Source: an uncultured Collinsella sp. | GTDB taxonomy: Bacteria; Actinomycetota; Coriobacteriia; Coriobacteriales; Coriobacteriaceae | Reading direction: 5' to 3' | DNA length: 28,904 nt | NCBI GenBank assembly: GCA_900550355.1 | Contig: URRT01000004.1 | Location: forward strand, 1-28,904 | Shown here: positions 23,823 to 28,904 of the stretch, piece by piece | Layout: the number at the start of each line of letters is the position of its first letter | Position numbering within the stretch: position 1 is the first letter of the stretch | Translations under genes and position numbers: made by a program | Notes under the pieces: model-generated | Database searches by the model: none | The model's input: only the letters and a program-made list of their open reading frames with translations | Told to the model about the DNA's origin: nothing

Positions 23823-24615
23823 GCTTGATCACCTCTTTTGCAAGGTTCATATACGCTTTTGCACCCTTATTTTGAGGTGCATAGGTAATTACCGGCTCTC
23901 CAAAAGACGGAGCCTCAGATATTTTTACTGTACGGGGAATTAGAGTCTTAAAAGCCTTATCACCAAAGTACGACTGAACCTCCTCAACAACTTGATTCGA
24001 CAGAGAAGTACGCGAGTCATACATGGTCATAAGCACACCATAGGTGTCTAAACCCTTATTCAGACGTGATTTGACCATCTTCATTGACTCAAGCAGTTTC
24101 GTAACGCCCTCGAGTGCGTAATACTCGCACTGGATCGGAATCAAGACGCTATCTGCTGCGGTCAAAGCATTGATGGTAAGCAGGCCGAGCGAAGGAGGAC
24201 AGTCGATGAATATAAAATCGAACTCATCCTGAATCGGCTCAAGCAAATCTTTGAGGCGGGTTTCACGAGCAATTGCGCTTACGAGCTCAATTTCGGCACC
24301 TGCAAGCTGAATTGTCGCCGGAATAACGAATACCTTTTTGCAATTTGTATCAAGAACAAGCGATTCTGCCGGCACGTCATTCAGCAATGCATCATAGATG
24401 CACTGATCAAGGTCTTCTTTTTCAATTCCGAATCCACTGGTGCTGTTTCCCTGCGGATCAAAATCGACAATCAGTGTCTTGCGACCCTGCTCACCCAGTG
24501 CTGCTGCAAGGTTTACAGCCGTCGTTGACTTACCGACGCCGCCTTTTTGATTGATGATTGCAATAATACGCGTGTCTTTTGCGCTCTTAGAACGCTTAAC
24601 GTCGCGAAATCCCAC
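23815..24615 (-). CDS. parA: Chromosome-partitioning ATPase ParA (Soj)
   Basis: 266 residues. A ParA/MinD-type ATPase that binds DNA non-specifically as an ATP dimer and drives origin segregation with ParB. The deviant Walker A box is KGGVGKST (24-31), followed by the A' motif VDFDPQGN and Walker B IFIDCPPSLG. A short basic N-terminal extension (about 15 residues) precedes the first strand, as in chromosomal rather than HTH-bearing plasmid ParAs. The start is GTG with GGAGG upstream. The region before it carries the three parS sites; rsmG lies directly upstream in the same direction, and parB overlaps its end. Confidence 0.97.
   Translation of the reverse strand: MGFRDVKRSKSAKDTRIIAIINQKGGVGKSTTAVNLAAALGEQGRKTLIVDFDPQGNSTSGFGIEKEDLDQCIYDALLNDVPAESLVLDTNCKKVFVIPATIQLAGAEIELVSAIARETRLKDLLEPIQDEFDFIFIDCPPSLGLLTINALTAADSVLIPIQCEYYALEGVTKLLESMKMVKSRLNKGLDTYGVLMTMYDSRTSLSNQVVEEVQSYFGDKAFKTLIPRTVKISEAPSFGEPVITYAPQNKGAKAYMNLAKEVIKRA
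23827..23839 (-). promoter_or_regulatory. Extended Shine-Dalgarno of parB
   Basis: AAAAGAGGTGATC on the minus strand matches the 16S anti-Shine-Dalgarno over nearly its full length, with one base missing. It drives the GTG start inside the end of parA. Confidence 0.5.
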
Positions 24616-24654
24616 GGTCCCTCCTGGTGTGTATTAAAGCTGTCAAACGGAGGA

Positions 24655-24670
24655 TGTTTCACGTGAAACA
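24655..24670. promoter_or_regulatory. parS site 1 (perfect)
   Basis: TGTTTCACGTGAAACA, the complete 16-bp ParB-binding palindrome, 40 bp upstream of the parA start. Confidence 0.95.
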
Positions 24671-24693
24671 TTCCGATTCGAAATCAACCGCCA

Positions 24694-24709
24694 TGTTTCA
24701 CGTGAAACA
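24694..24709. promoter_or_regulatory. parS site 2 (perfect)
   Basis: The same 16-bp palindrome, starting exactly 39 bp after site 1. Confidence 0.95.
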
Positions 24710-24732
24710 CTGCAAGTTGTTAGTATCCATTA

Positions 24733-24748
24733 TGTTTCACGTGAAACA
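24733..24748. promoter_or_regulatory. parS site 3 (perfect)
   Basis: The same 16-bp palindrome, starting exactly 39 bp after site 2 and ending one base before the rsmG stop codon. Confidence 0.95.
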
Positions 24749-24749
24749 T

Positions 24750-25487
24750 CTAGGCAAGCGGATTCTTCTTTGCCATGCCATTTGCACGAGGCAACGAAAC
24801 GGATGCTGGGTGACTTTTCTTAAGAACAATGAACTCCCTGTGGCCCAAGCCCTCAGGCAAATCAATTGCGTCATTCAGAAGCAAAGTGAAGCCACAGATC
24901 TTAGCTGCTGACATGCCAGAAGTAAGCTCCTCATCCGATGGATTGCCCTTCGTGATAACAAATATCCCACCGTCCTTGAGGTACGGAGCCGCATACTCAA
25001 CAAGAATCGGTAGAGGGGCCAGTGCGCGGGCGGTTACTGCAGAGAACTGCTTCTTATGGCTTCGAGCATATTCTTCAAGGCGATCATGGACTGCATGACC
25101 ATATTTCAATCCGAGAGCATGAGTAAAAGAATTGACAGCATCAACTTTTTTGCCAACAGAGTCAATATAAGTAGCTTTACGATGCGTGGTTATCGTTAAC
25201 GGAATACCAGGGAAGCCTGCGCCTGTTCCCATATCGAGCAAAGCTCCATCAGGAGCCTTATTGACATAAGGAAGCAAAACAAGTGAGTCGAGGATATGAA
25301 GTACCGCAGCATCTTCAACGTTAAGAATACGGGTGAGATTGGTTGTCTTATTTGTTTCTAGAACCAAATCCAAATGCTGAATACATTTCCTTAGCTCAGT
25401 ATCAGTTACGCTCAAAGAATACTCTTTGCAATAGGAAGTTAGACGGCTGAGCATCTCGTCAGCTTGCTGATCAGTAAGTACTAACAA
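24750..25487 (-). CDS. rsmG: 16S rRNA (guanine(527)-N(7))-methyltransferase
   Basis: 245 residues from a TTG start. RsmG methylates G527 of 16S rRNA; its loss gives low-level streptomycin resistance in other bacteria. The SAM-binding motif LLDMGTGAGFPGIPL (about 83-97) and the typical TNLTRI and LHILDSL segments are present, followed by RALAPLPILVEY. The frame is open for 16 codons upstream, but the only Shine-Dalgarno, AAAGGAG (25494-25500), lies six bases before this TTG and would be inside the longer frame. It begins a second transcription unit: a terminator (25533-25565) separates it from jag, so a promoter should lie in the about 45 bp between, though none is clear. It also carries parA, parB and the small gene downstream. 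Confidence 0.95.
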   Translation of the reverse strand: MLVLTDQQADEMLSRLTSYCKEYSLSVTDTELRKCIQHLDLVLETNKTTNLTRILNVEDAAVLHILDSLVLLPYVNKAPDGALLDMGTGAGFPGIPLTITTHRKATYIDSVGKKVDAVNSFTHALGLKYGHAVHDRLEEYARSHKKQFSAVTARALAPLPILVEYAAPYLKDGGIFVITKGNPSDEELTSGMSAAKICGFTLLLNDAIDLPEGLGHREFIVLKKSHPASVSLPRANGMAKKNPLA

Positions 25488-25493
25488 CGAAAG

Positions 25494-25500
25494 CTCCTTT
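25494..25500 (-). promoter_or_regulatory. Shine-Dalgarno that fixes the rsmG start at TTG
   Basis: AAAGGAG, six bases before the TTG at 25487. The first Met of the longer open frame, at 25535, has no such site and lies inside the preceding terminator. Confidence 0.65.
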
Positions 25501-25532
25501 CTGACAAAAATCAGTGTATCGAGAACTTTTGA

Positions 25533-25565
25533 CAAAAAAAGGGGACGTGGAAACCACGCCCCCTT
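25533..25565 (-). terminator. Terminator of the rpmH-jag operon
   Basis: On the minus strand AAGGGG-G-CGTGG and CCACG-T-CCCCTT pair around a TTT loop with one mismatch, and a run of seven T follows. It lies about 20 bp after the jag stop. Confidence 0.92.
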
Positions 25566-25583
25566 AGCATAAGCTCGAGTAGA

Positions 25584-26153
25584 TTATCGAGCAACAATCA
25601 CCACATGGCGATCAGGGTCAGAACCCTCAGAATGGGTATCGACAGCATCATTGCCACGAAGTGCAATATGAACCAGTCGGCGCTCATAGGCATTCATGGG
25701 CGGAAGCGAAACACTCTTATGGGTACGGATGGCACGCTCGGCGGCCGACTGAGCCATTGAGGCAACCTTGTCCTGACGACGGCTCTTGTAGCCCTCAACG
25801 TCAACCACAACCGGATACCTAAAGCCAAGCTTGCGGCTCACCAGCAAAGAGAACATGACCTGAAGAGCATCAAGGGTACGACCATGACGGCCAATGAGAA
25901 CAGCAAGATCAGGAGCGGTAACATCCAAAATCAGCTCGCCCTCGTCGCCCTCGTACTCATCAATAGGAGAGTTGGCGGCATCGAAGTGCGAAAGGATGGA
26001 ACGCAGAATGGAAATCGCAACATCGGCAATGGTGTCGAGCTCCCCATCGGTCAGCTCTTCACCGGCCTTGTAGCGCTGTGCAATCTCGGGATAATCGCCC
26101 GCAATCTGCGGGGCAACCTCCTCAAGCATATCCTCGATGATCTCTTCAGACAT
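25584..26153 (-). CDS. jag: KH-R3H RNA-binding protein Jag/KhpB
   Basis: 189 residues from the ATG, which has GGAG six bases upstream. An acidic N-terminal region (1-70) is followed by a KH domain with a G-x-x-G loop (IGRHGRT, about 87-93) and an R3H domain (about 150-189, ending in DRHVVIVAR) with ERRLVHIAL. The separate Jag_N domain seen in Bacillus and Streptococcus is replaced by an acidic segment. Jag/KhpB binds many small RNAs and mRNAs and, in Gram-positives, links to cell elongation and division. It is the usual neighbour of yidC; here it closes the rpmH operon before a strong terminator. The palindrome TTAGGTACCTAA lies between it and yidC. Confidence 0.93.
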   Translation of the reverse strand: MSEEIIEDMLEEVAPQIAGDYPEIAQRYKAGEELTDGELDTIADVAISILRSILSHFDAANSPIDEYEGDEGELILDVTAPDLAVLIGRHGRTLDALQVMFSLLVSRKLGFRYPVVVDVEGYKSRRQDKVASMAQSAAERAIRTHKSVSLPPMNAYERRLVHIALRGNDAVDTHSEGSDPDRHVVIVAR

Positions 26154-26168
26154 AACGTACTCCAAAAG

Positions 26169-26180
26169 TTAGGTACCTAA
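26169..26180. repeat. 12-bp palindrome TTAGGTACCTAA, copy 2
   Basis: In the 45-bp yidC-jag gap. With the preceding G it shares 13 identical bases with 22664-22676. Confidence 0.7.
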
Positions 26181-26198
26181 ATAAGATTGATATCCCGA

Positions 26199-26969
26199 CT
26201 ACTTCTTCTTGTGCGGACGCGGCTTCTTCTCGCGACGGGTAACCTCGACCTGCAGCGGAGCGTTCTTGAGGCGCTCCTCCTCATCGGCCTTGGCCTTGTC
26301 GATAACCTTCTGCGTCACGAAGATCTGCTGGATAACCTGCCAGGCAGAAGACACATCGTAGTACAGCAGAACGCCGACAGGCAGGCTCCAGCCCATCCAA
26401 AGCATCATGACGGTCATGACGACAGCCATCATGCGCATGCTCTGGGCCTGCTGACCAGTCTGATTGCGAGACATATACAGCTGCGGAATCAGGGTCAAGA
26501 CAGCAAACAGGATTAGGCAGATCAGCGCAGGCAGCGCAACCATAAAGCCATCGGCAAAAGAGGCGCTCGGCGTGGTGGTCAGATCGGGCAGGATGTTAAA
26601 GAACGAGAACGTGCCCTCGTTAAAGTACTGCGGCAGGTTGCGCAGAAGCGTGAACAGGGCGATAAGGATGGGCATCTGAATCAGAAGCGGCAGGCAGCCG
26701 GCCAGCGGATTGAACTTGTTCTCGCTGTAGAACTTCTGCATCTCCTCGGCCTGACGCTGGGGGTCGTCGGCGTAGCGCTCCTGGATCTCGAGCATCTTGG
26801 GCTGCAGCACCTGCATGCGAGCCGTCGACTTGGTCGACTTGAGCATGAGCGGCGTCAGCAGCAGACGGATGATGACCACCAGGATGATGATGGACAGGCC
26901 CCAGTCGACCGCAAAGGTCTGGATGAGCTTGAGCAGCTCGAAAAGGATGTTAACGATCCAATCCCACAT
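26199..26969 (-). CDS. yidC: Membrane protein insertase YidC/Oxa1
   Basis: 256 residues, the short form typical of Gram-positives. An N-terminal helix is followed by the five-helix Oxa1 core; the conserved hydrophilic-groove Arg is R35 in VVIIRLLLTP. The cytosolic helical hairpin MLEIQERYADDPQRQAEEMQKFY comes next, then helices around 90-110 (GCLPLLIQMPILIALFTLL), 145-165 and 185-205. The C-terminal tail (RREKKPRPHKKK) is strongly basic, as expected for ribosome contact. No lipobox is seen, so it is not the lipoprotein form. It sits in the conserved rnpA-yidD-yidC order with GGAGG nine bases before the ATG. Confidence 0.97.
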   Translation of the reverse strand: MWDWIVNILFELLKLIQTFAVDWGLSIIILVVIIRLLLTPLMLKSTKSTARMQVLQPKMLEIQERYADDPQRQAEEMQKFYSENKFNPLAGCLPLLIQMPILIALFTLLRNLPQYFNEGTFSFFNILPDLTTTPSASFADGFMVALPALICLILFAVLTLIPQLYMSRNQTGQQAQSMRMMAVVMTVMMLWMGWSLPVGVLLYYDVSSAWQVIQQIFVTQKVIDKAKADEEERLKNAPLQVEVTRREKKPRPHKKK

Positions 26970-26998
26970 GTAAGTTTTCCTCCGATAGCGAGTGCCCG

Positions 26999-27223
26999 CT
27001 AAGGCACAGGGTCATAACCGCCGACGTGCAGGGGATTGCAGCGAGCGATGCGCCTCACGGCAAGCCAGCAGCCTCTCAAAACACCGTACTTCTCAATCGC
27101 CTGAACGGCGTATTGCGAGCACGTTGGGTAATAAATGCAGGCGTCAGGTAATAAGGGCGAAACAACCTGTTGATATATGCGAATAGGAGCGATGGCAACA
27201 CGTCGCAAAACGTGATTGCTCAT
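26999..27223 (-). CDS. yidD: Membrane protein insertion efficiency factor YidD
   Basis: 74 residues. Haemolysin-family small protein that helps YidC-dependent insertion; peripheral on the inner membrane. Family hallmarks are IRIYQQVVSPLLP and the Cys-containing core CIYYPTCSQY (Cys29, Cys35), then GVLRGCWLAVRRIARCNP and the end GGYDPVP. The start ATG overlaps the rnpA stop as ATGA, so translation is coupled, and yidC follows 29 bp after its stop. Confidence 0.96.
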   Translation of the reverse strand: MSNHVLRRVAIAPIRIYQQVVSPLLPDACIYYPTCSQYAVQAIEKYGVLRGCWLAVRRIARCNPLHVGGYDPVP

Positions 27224-27558
27224 CGCTCCTCCCCGGCAACGCCGGCGCGTTTCATAAGCGAACGCAACGCCTTGTCCATCTCCTCCGGCGAGGAAACCCT
27301 CGTCTTGGGAGTCGCGAACAAGATGATGTCATAACCCGCAACGGGAAATCCACAGCTGCGGGCGGCCTCGCGCATCACACGCTTAGATCGGTTGCGCACG
27401 ACAGCACAACCGAGTCGTTTAGCACCAACGAAGGCGACCCTTCCGGAGTCGCCTTCGCCAACCGATTCACATATGGTCATTCGAATCAGAGGGTGATTGA
27501 AACGACGCCCCTGACTGAACACATGCTCGAAATCTTGCCGAGACTTAATAGTCTTCAT
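27220..27558 (-). CDS. rnpA: Ribonuclease P protein component
   Basis: 112 residues. Protein subunit of RNase P, which matures the 5' ends of tRNAs. The RNR signature AVVRNRSKRVMREAAR (52-67) is intact, with the N-terminal FEHVFSQGRRF and central RVAFVGAKRLG strand. It is one of only two genes here that end in TGA, and this TGA is part of the ATGA overlap with yidD. It lies 20 bp after rpmH in the same operon. Confidence 0.97.
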   Translation of the reverse strand: MKTIKSRQDFEHVFSQGRRFNHPLIRMTICESVGEGDSGRVAFVGAKRLGCAVVRNRSKRVMREAARSCGFPVAGYDIILFATPKTRVSSPEEMDKALRSLMKRAGVAGEER

Positions 27559-27578
27559 GCGAGATGTGTGTATCGCTG

Positions 27579-27713
27579 CTAGACAGTGAGACGCTTGCGG
27601 CCCTTGGCGCGACGACGGGCGAGCACGGCACGACCACCCTTAGTGGCCATACGGGCACGGAAGCCATGGGTCTTGGCACGCTTACGCTTATTAGGCTGAT
27701 ACGTACGCTTCAT
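27579..27713 (-). CDS. rpmH: 50S ribosomal protein L34
   Basis: 44 residues, the universal L34 pattern: MKRTYQPNKRKRAKTHGFR followed by a basic tail ending in GRKRLTV. The open frame extends 20 codons upstream, but the family always begins at this Met, and GGAGG lies eight bases before it. First gene of the rpmH-rnpA-yidD-yidC-jag operon, preceded by a leader with a GTCCGCG/CGCGGAC hairpin and a good promoter. Confidence 0.99.
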   Translation of the reverse strand: MKRTYQPNKRKRAKTHGFRARMATKGGRAVLARRRAKGRKRLTV

Positions 27714-27741
27714 CTTAAGTTCCTCCTGCTGCATTTCGAGT

Positions 27742-27759
27742 GTCCGCGGGGGCGCGGAC
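27742..27759 (-). promoter_or_regulatory. Hairpin in the rpmH leader
   Basis: A perfect 7-bp GC-rich stem GTCCGCG/CGCGGAC with a 4-base loop lies between the promoter and the ribosome-binding site of rpmH. Without a T run it is not a terminator; it may protect or tune the message. Confidence 0.55.
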
Positions 27760-27785
27760 GCAGATATAGACACGTGAGCTTGAAG

Positions 27786-27815
27786 ATTGTAGGGAAATCA
27801 ATGTTCAAATGTCAA
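27786..27815 (-). promoter_or_regulatory. Promoter of the rpmH operon
   Basis: TTGACA (rc of 27810-27815) and TACAAT (rc of 27786-27791) are separated by 18 bp. It is the best promoter match in the window. Confidence 0.85.
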
Positions 27816-28058
27816 GAAATCAAAGGTAAAAGGTTGCAAAGAGTACACGGTTCCCCCATAAGCAGAATCGGCACTTGATGCAGCAGGCAACTTTTCACGA
27901 AATTTCATCGAGTTTTCAACAGGTCGTGTTGGAAATGTTGAGAACTTTTCGCCCGTTTTCCAAAGTTTTCAACAGGTTTTGAAAACTTGTCGAAAGATGA
28001 GAAACATTGCGCAGTGAGCTACTATTTGTTCAAAACCTTTTGAAAGATTGCGAGCGGC
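27816..28058. other. AT-rich repeat region between rpmH and the GHKL gene, candidate origin or initiator-binding region
   Basis: No gene here. It contains TTTTCAACA twice (27913-27921, 27966-27974) plus relatives on the opposite strand, TTTCCAACA (27927-27935) and TTCTCAACA (27936-27944), four units within 62 bp. Two inverted repeats follow: GTTTTCAA/TTGAAAAC (27965-27972, 27979-27986) and TTCAAAA/TTTTGAA (28029-28035, 28038-28044). The 9-mers resemble DnaA boxes (TTATCCACA, TTTTCCACA) but have A in place of a conserved C. Position next to rpmH is where origins or the dnaA promoter often lie. Confidence 0.5.
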
Positions 28059-28904
28059 ATGTCTGACGACTTCTACACCATGGTCGATTCCGGTGATCCG
28101 GCACCCGACAACGAGCACATCACCGGCGTGCGCGAAGAACGCAACGAGGGTGAGCAGGTCACCGCACAAGCACCGAAGGCCATGTATGCAGCGCGCATCG
28201 CGGTCTACGATGACATGCTGTCGACACCGCGTGTCATCGTCATCGAACCGCAAGACGTCCGTACCTACCTGGAAGAGACAACCAACACCGTCTACCAGTG
28301 CATGAAAGAGCAGGGTGGGCACATCTCGCTGATGGTTATCCGCGAGATTGTCGAAAACTTTATCCACGCGCATTTTGCAGAGCCCATCATCTCGATTCTC
28401 GACGGTGGCGATACCATCCGCTTTGCCGATCAGGGGCCCGGCATCGACGACAAAGAGCGTGCCTTCGATTTTGGCGTAACCAGTGCAAACAGCAAGATGA
28501 AACGGTATATCCGCGGCACCGGAGCCGGGTTTCCCATGGTACAGGAGTACTTGGAAAACGCTGGCGGCGCCGTCTCCATCGAGGACAACATGGGCAACGG
28601 CACCGTCGTGACGGTAAGTCTGAACCCCAAGCGCGTGCAGGAAATCGAGCGTGCTGGCGGGCGCGGGGCAGCCGTGCGACCCGAAACAGAGCAGCAGGCA
28701 TATCCCATGCCGGGCGCCTTCGCGCAGCAACCCGCAGCAATGCAGCAGGTGCAACAGCGAATGCCTCCTATGCTGCAGCCTGGCATGCCCCCCGTGCAAG
28801 AGCCCCAGGCACCCTCGGGCGCGATTCCCCAGAACATACCCGATGCAATGCCAGCGATGGGCCAGGATGTGGGAACCTTACAGCAGATGGCAGGCGCATC
28901 GGCT
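28059..28904 (+). CDS. GHKL-type ATPase domain protein (3' end outside window)
   Basis: 282 codons are visible and the frame is still open at the edge. A stop (28041-28043) lies close upstream, so the ATG at 28059 is the likely start, although its Shine-Dalgarno is weak. After an acidic N-terminus (1-40) comes a short alpha/beta region (about 44-85), then a GHKL ATP-binding fold: N-box REIVENFIHAHF (Glu96, Asn100), G1 box ADQGPGID (Asp124) and G2 box GTGAGFPMV (153-161), ending in a strand NGTVVTVSL. No histidine phosphotransfer helix is seen, so it is not an ordinary sensor kinase. From about 205 a Pro/Gln/Met/Ala-rich, probably disordered tail begins. The nearest known users of such a fold are histidine kinases, anti-sigma kinases, MutL and Hsp90-type ATPases; none matches fully. 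It faces rpmH across the candidate origin. Confidence 0.8.
   Translation, partial: MSDDFYTMVDSGDPAPDNEHITGVREERNEGEQVTAQAPKAMYAARIAVYDDMLSTPRVIVIEPQDVRTYLEETTNTVYQCMKEQGGHISLMVIREIVENFIHAHFAEPIISILDGGDTIRFADQGPGIDDKERAFDFGVTSANSKMKRYIRGTGAGFPMVQEYLENAGGAVSIEDNMGNGTVVTVSLNPKRVQEIERAGGRGAAVRPETEQQAYPMPGAFAQQPAAMQQVQQRMPPMLQPGMPPVQEPQAPSGAIPQNIPDAMPAMGQDVGTLQQMAGASA

Noticed and set aside
24655..24748. CRISPR array from the three evenly spaced 16-bp repeats
   Set aside because: The repeats are perfect parS palindromes next to parAB, too short for CRISPR repeats, and there are no cas genes.
24627..24911. Plus-strand 94-codon frame with MFHVKH repeated three times
   Set aside because: The repeat is simply the parS palindrome read in frame, because the 39-bp period is a multiple of three. 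It has no ribosome-binding site and runs into rsmG on the other strand.
28361..28375. TTATCCACG as a canonical DnaA box
   Set aside because: A single copy inside the N-box codons of the GHKL gene; it is explained by coding.

Overview
The window looks like a piece of a Coriobacteriia (Actinomycetota) chromosome next to its replication origin, most likely Collinsella or a close relative. This rests on moderately high GC, the gene order rpmH-rnpA-yidD-yidC-jag-rsmG-parA-parB, paired WYL regulators of PafBC type, an OmpR/HAMP-kinase pair and an LPXTG surface adhesin. The genus is inferred from gene content and was not checked by a search.

Layout. 1-4495, all minus strand: the N-terminal part of an M29 aminopeptidase, a two-helix membrane protein, purC, and a sensor kinase/response regulator pair. 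4650-7599, minus: a Tat-exported lipoprotein coupled to a four-cysteine TSCPD protein, then purB. 7666-8396: a gene-free mosaic with one intact tRNA-Gly(CCC), tRNA fragments and palindromic repeats, then the leader of a large adhesin gene. 8397-11828, plus: an 1143-residue thioester/Cna-B adhesin with an LPATG anchor. 11924-15364, minus: a small membrane protein and a membrane-bound M28-like protein split by a very long acidic linker. 15563-17366, plus: two overlapping WYL regulators; the second is cut by an in-frame TGA whose downstream frame still matches its paralogue. 17486-21339, minus: an exonuclease-DinG helicase fusion and ddl. 21425-22477, plus: rlmN. 22673-27713, minus: the origin-proximal block in two transcription units, rpmH-rnpA-yidD-yidC-jag and rsmG-parA-parB-small membrane protein. 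27816-28058: an AT-rich, repeat-filled gap, a candidate origin or initiator-binding region. 28059-end, plus: the start of a GHKL-type ATPase that runs off the window.

How it fits together. Most genes left of 27.8 kb point away from the presumed origin, co-directional with replication; the adhesin, WYL pair and rlmN are the head-on exceptions. Three perfect parS sites at an exact 39-bp period sit in front of parA, and a degenerate fourth lies after rlmN, so this is the partition centromere beside the origin. rpmH-rnpA-yidD-yidC-jag supplies ribosome, RNase P, membrane-insertion and RNA-binding functions from one good promoter (27786-27815).

Most notable: the TGA-interrupted pafC-like gene, the GHKL protein and repeat cluster at the origin, the 39-bp parS array, the tRNA-Gly remnant region, and the M28-like protein with replaced catalytic residues.
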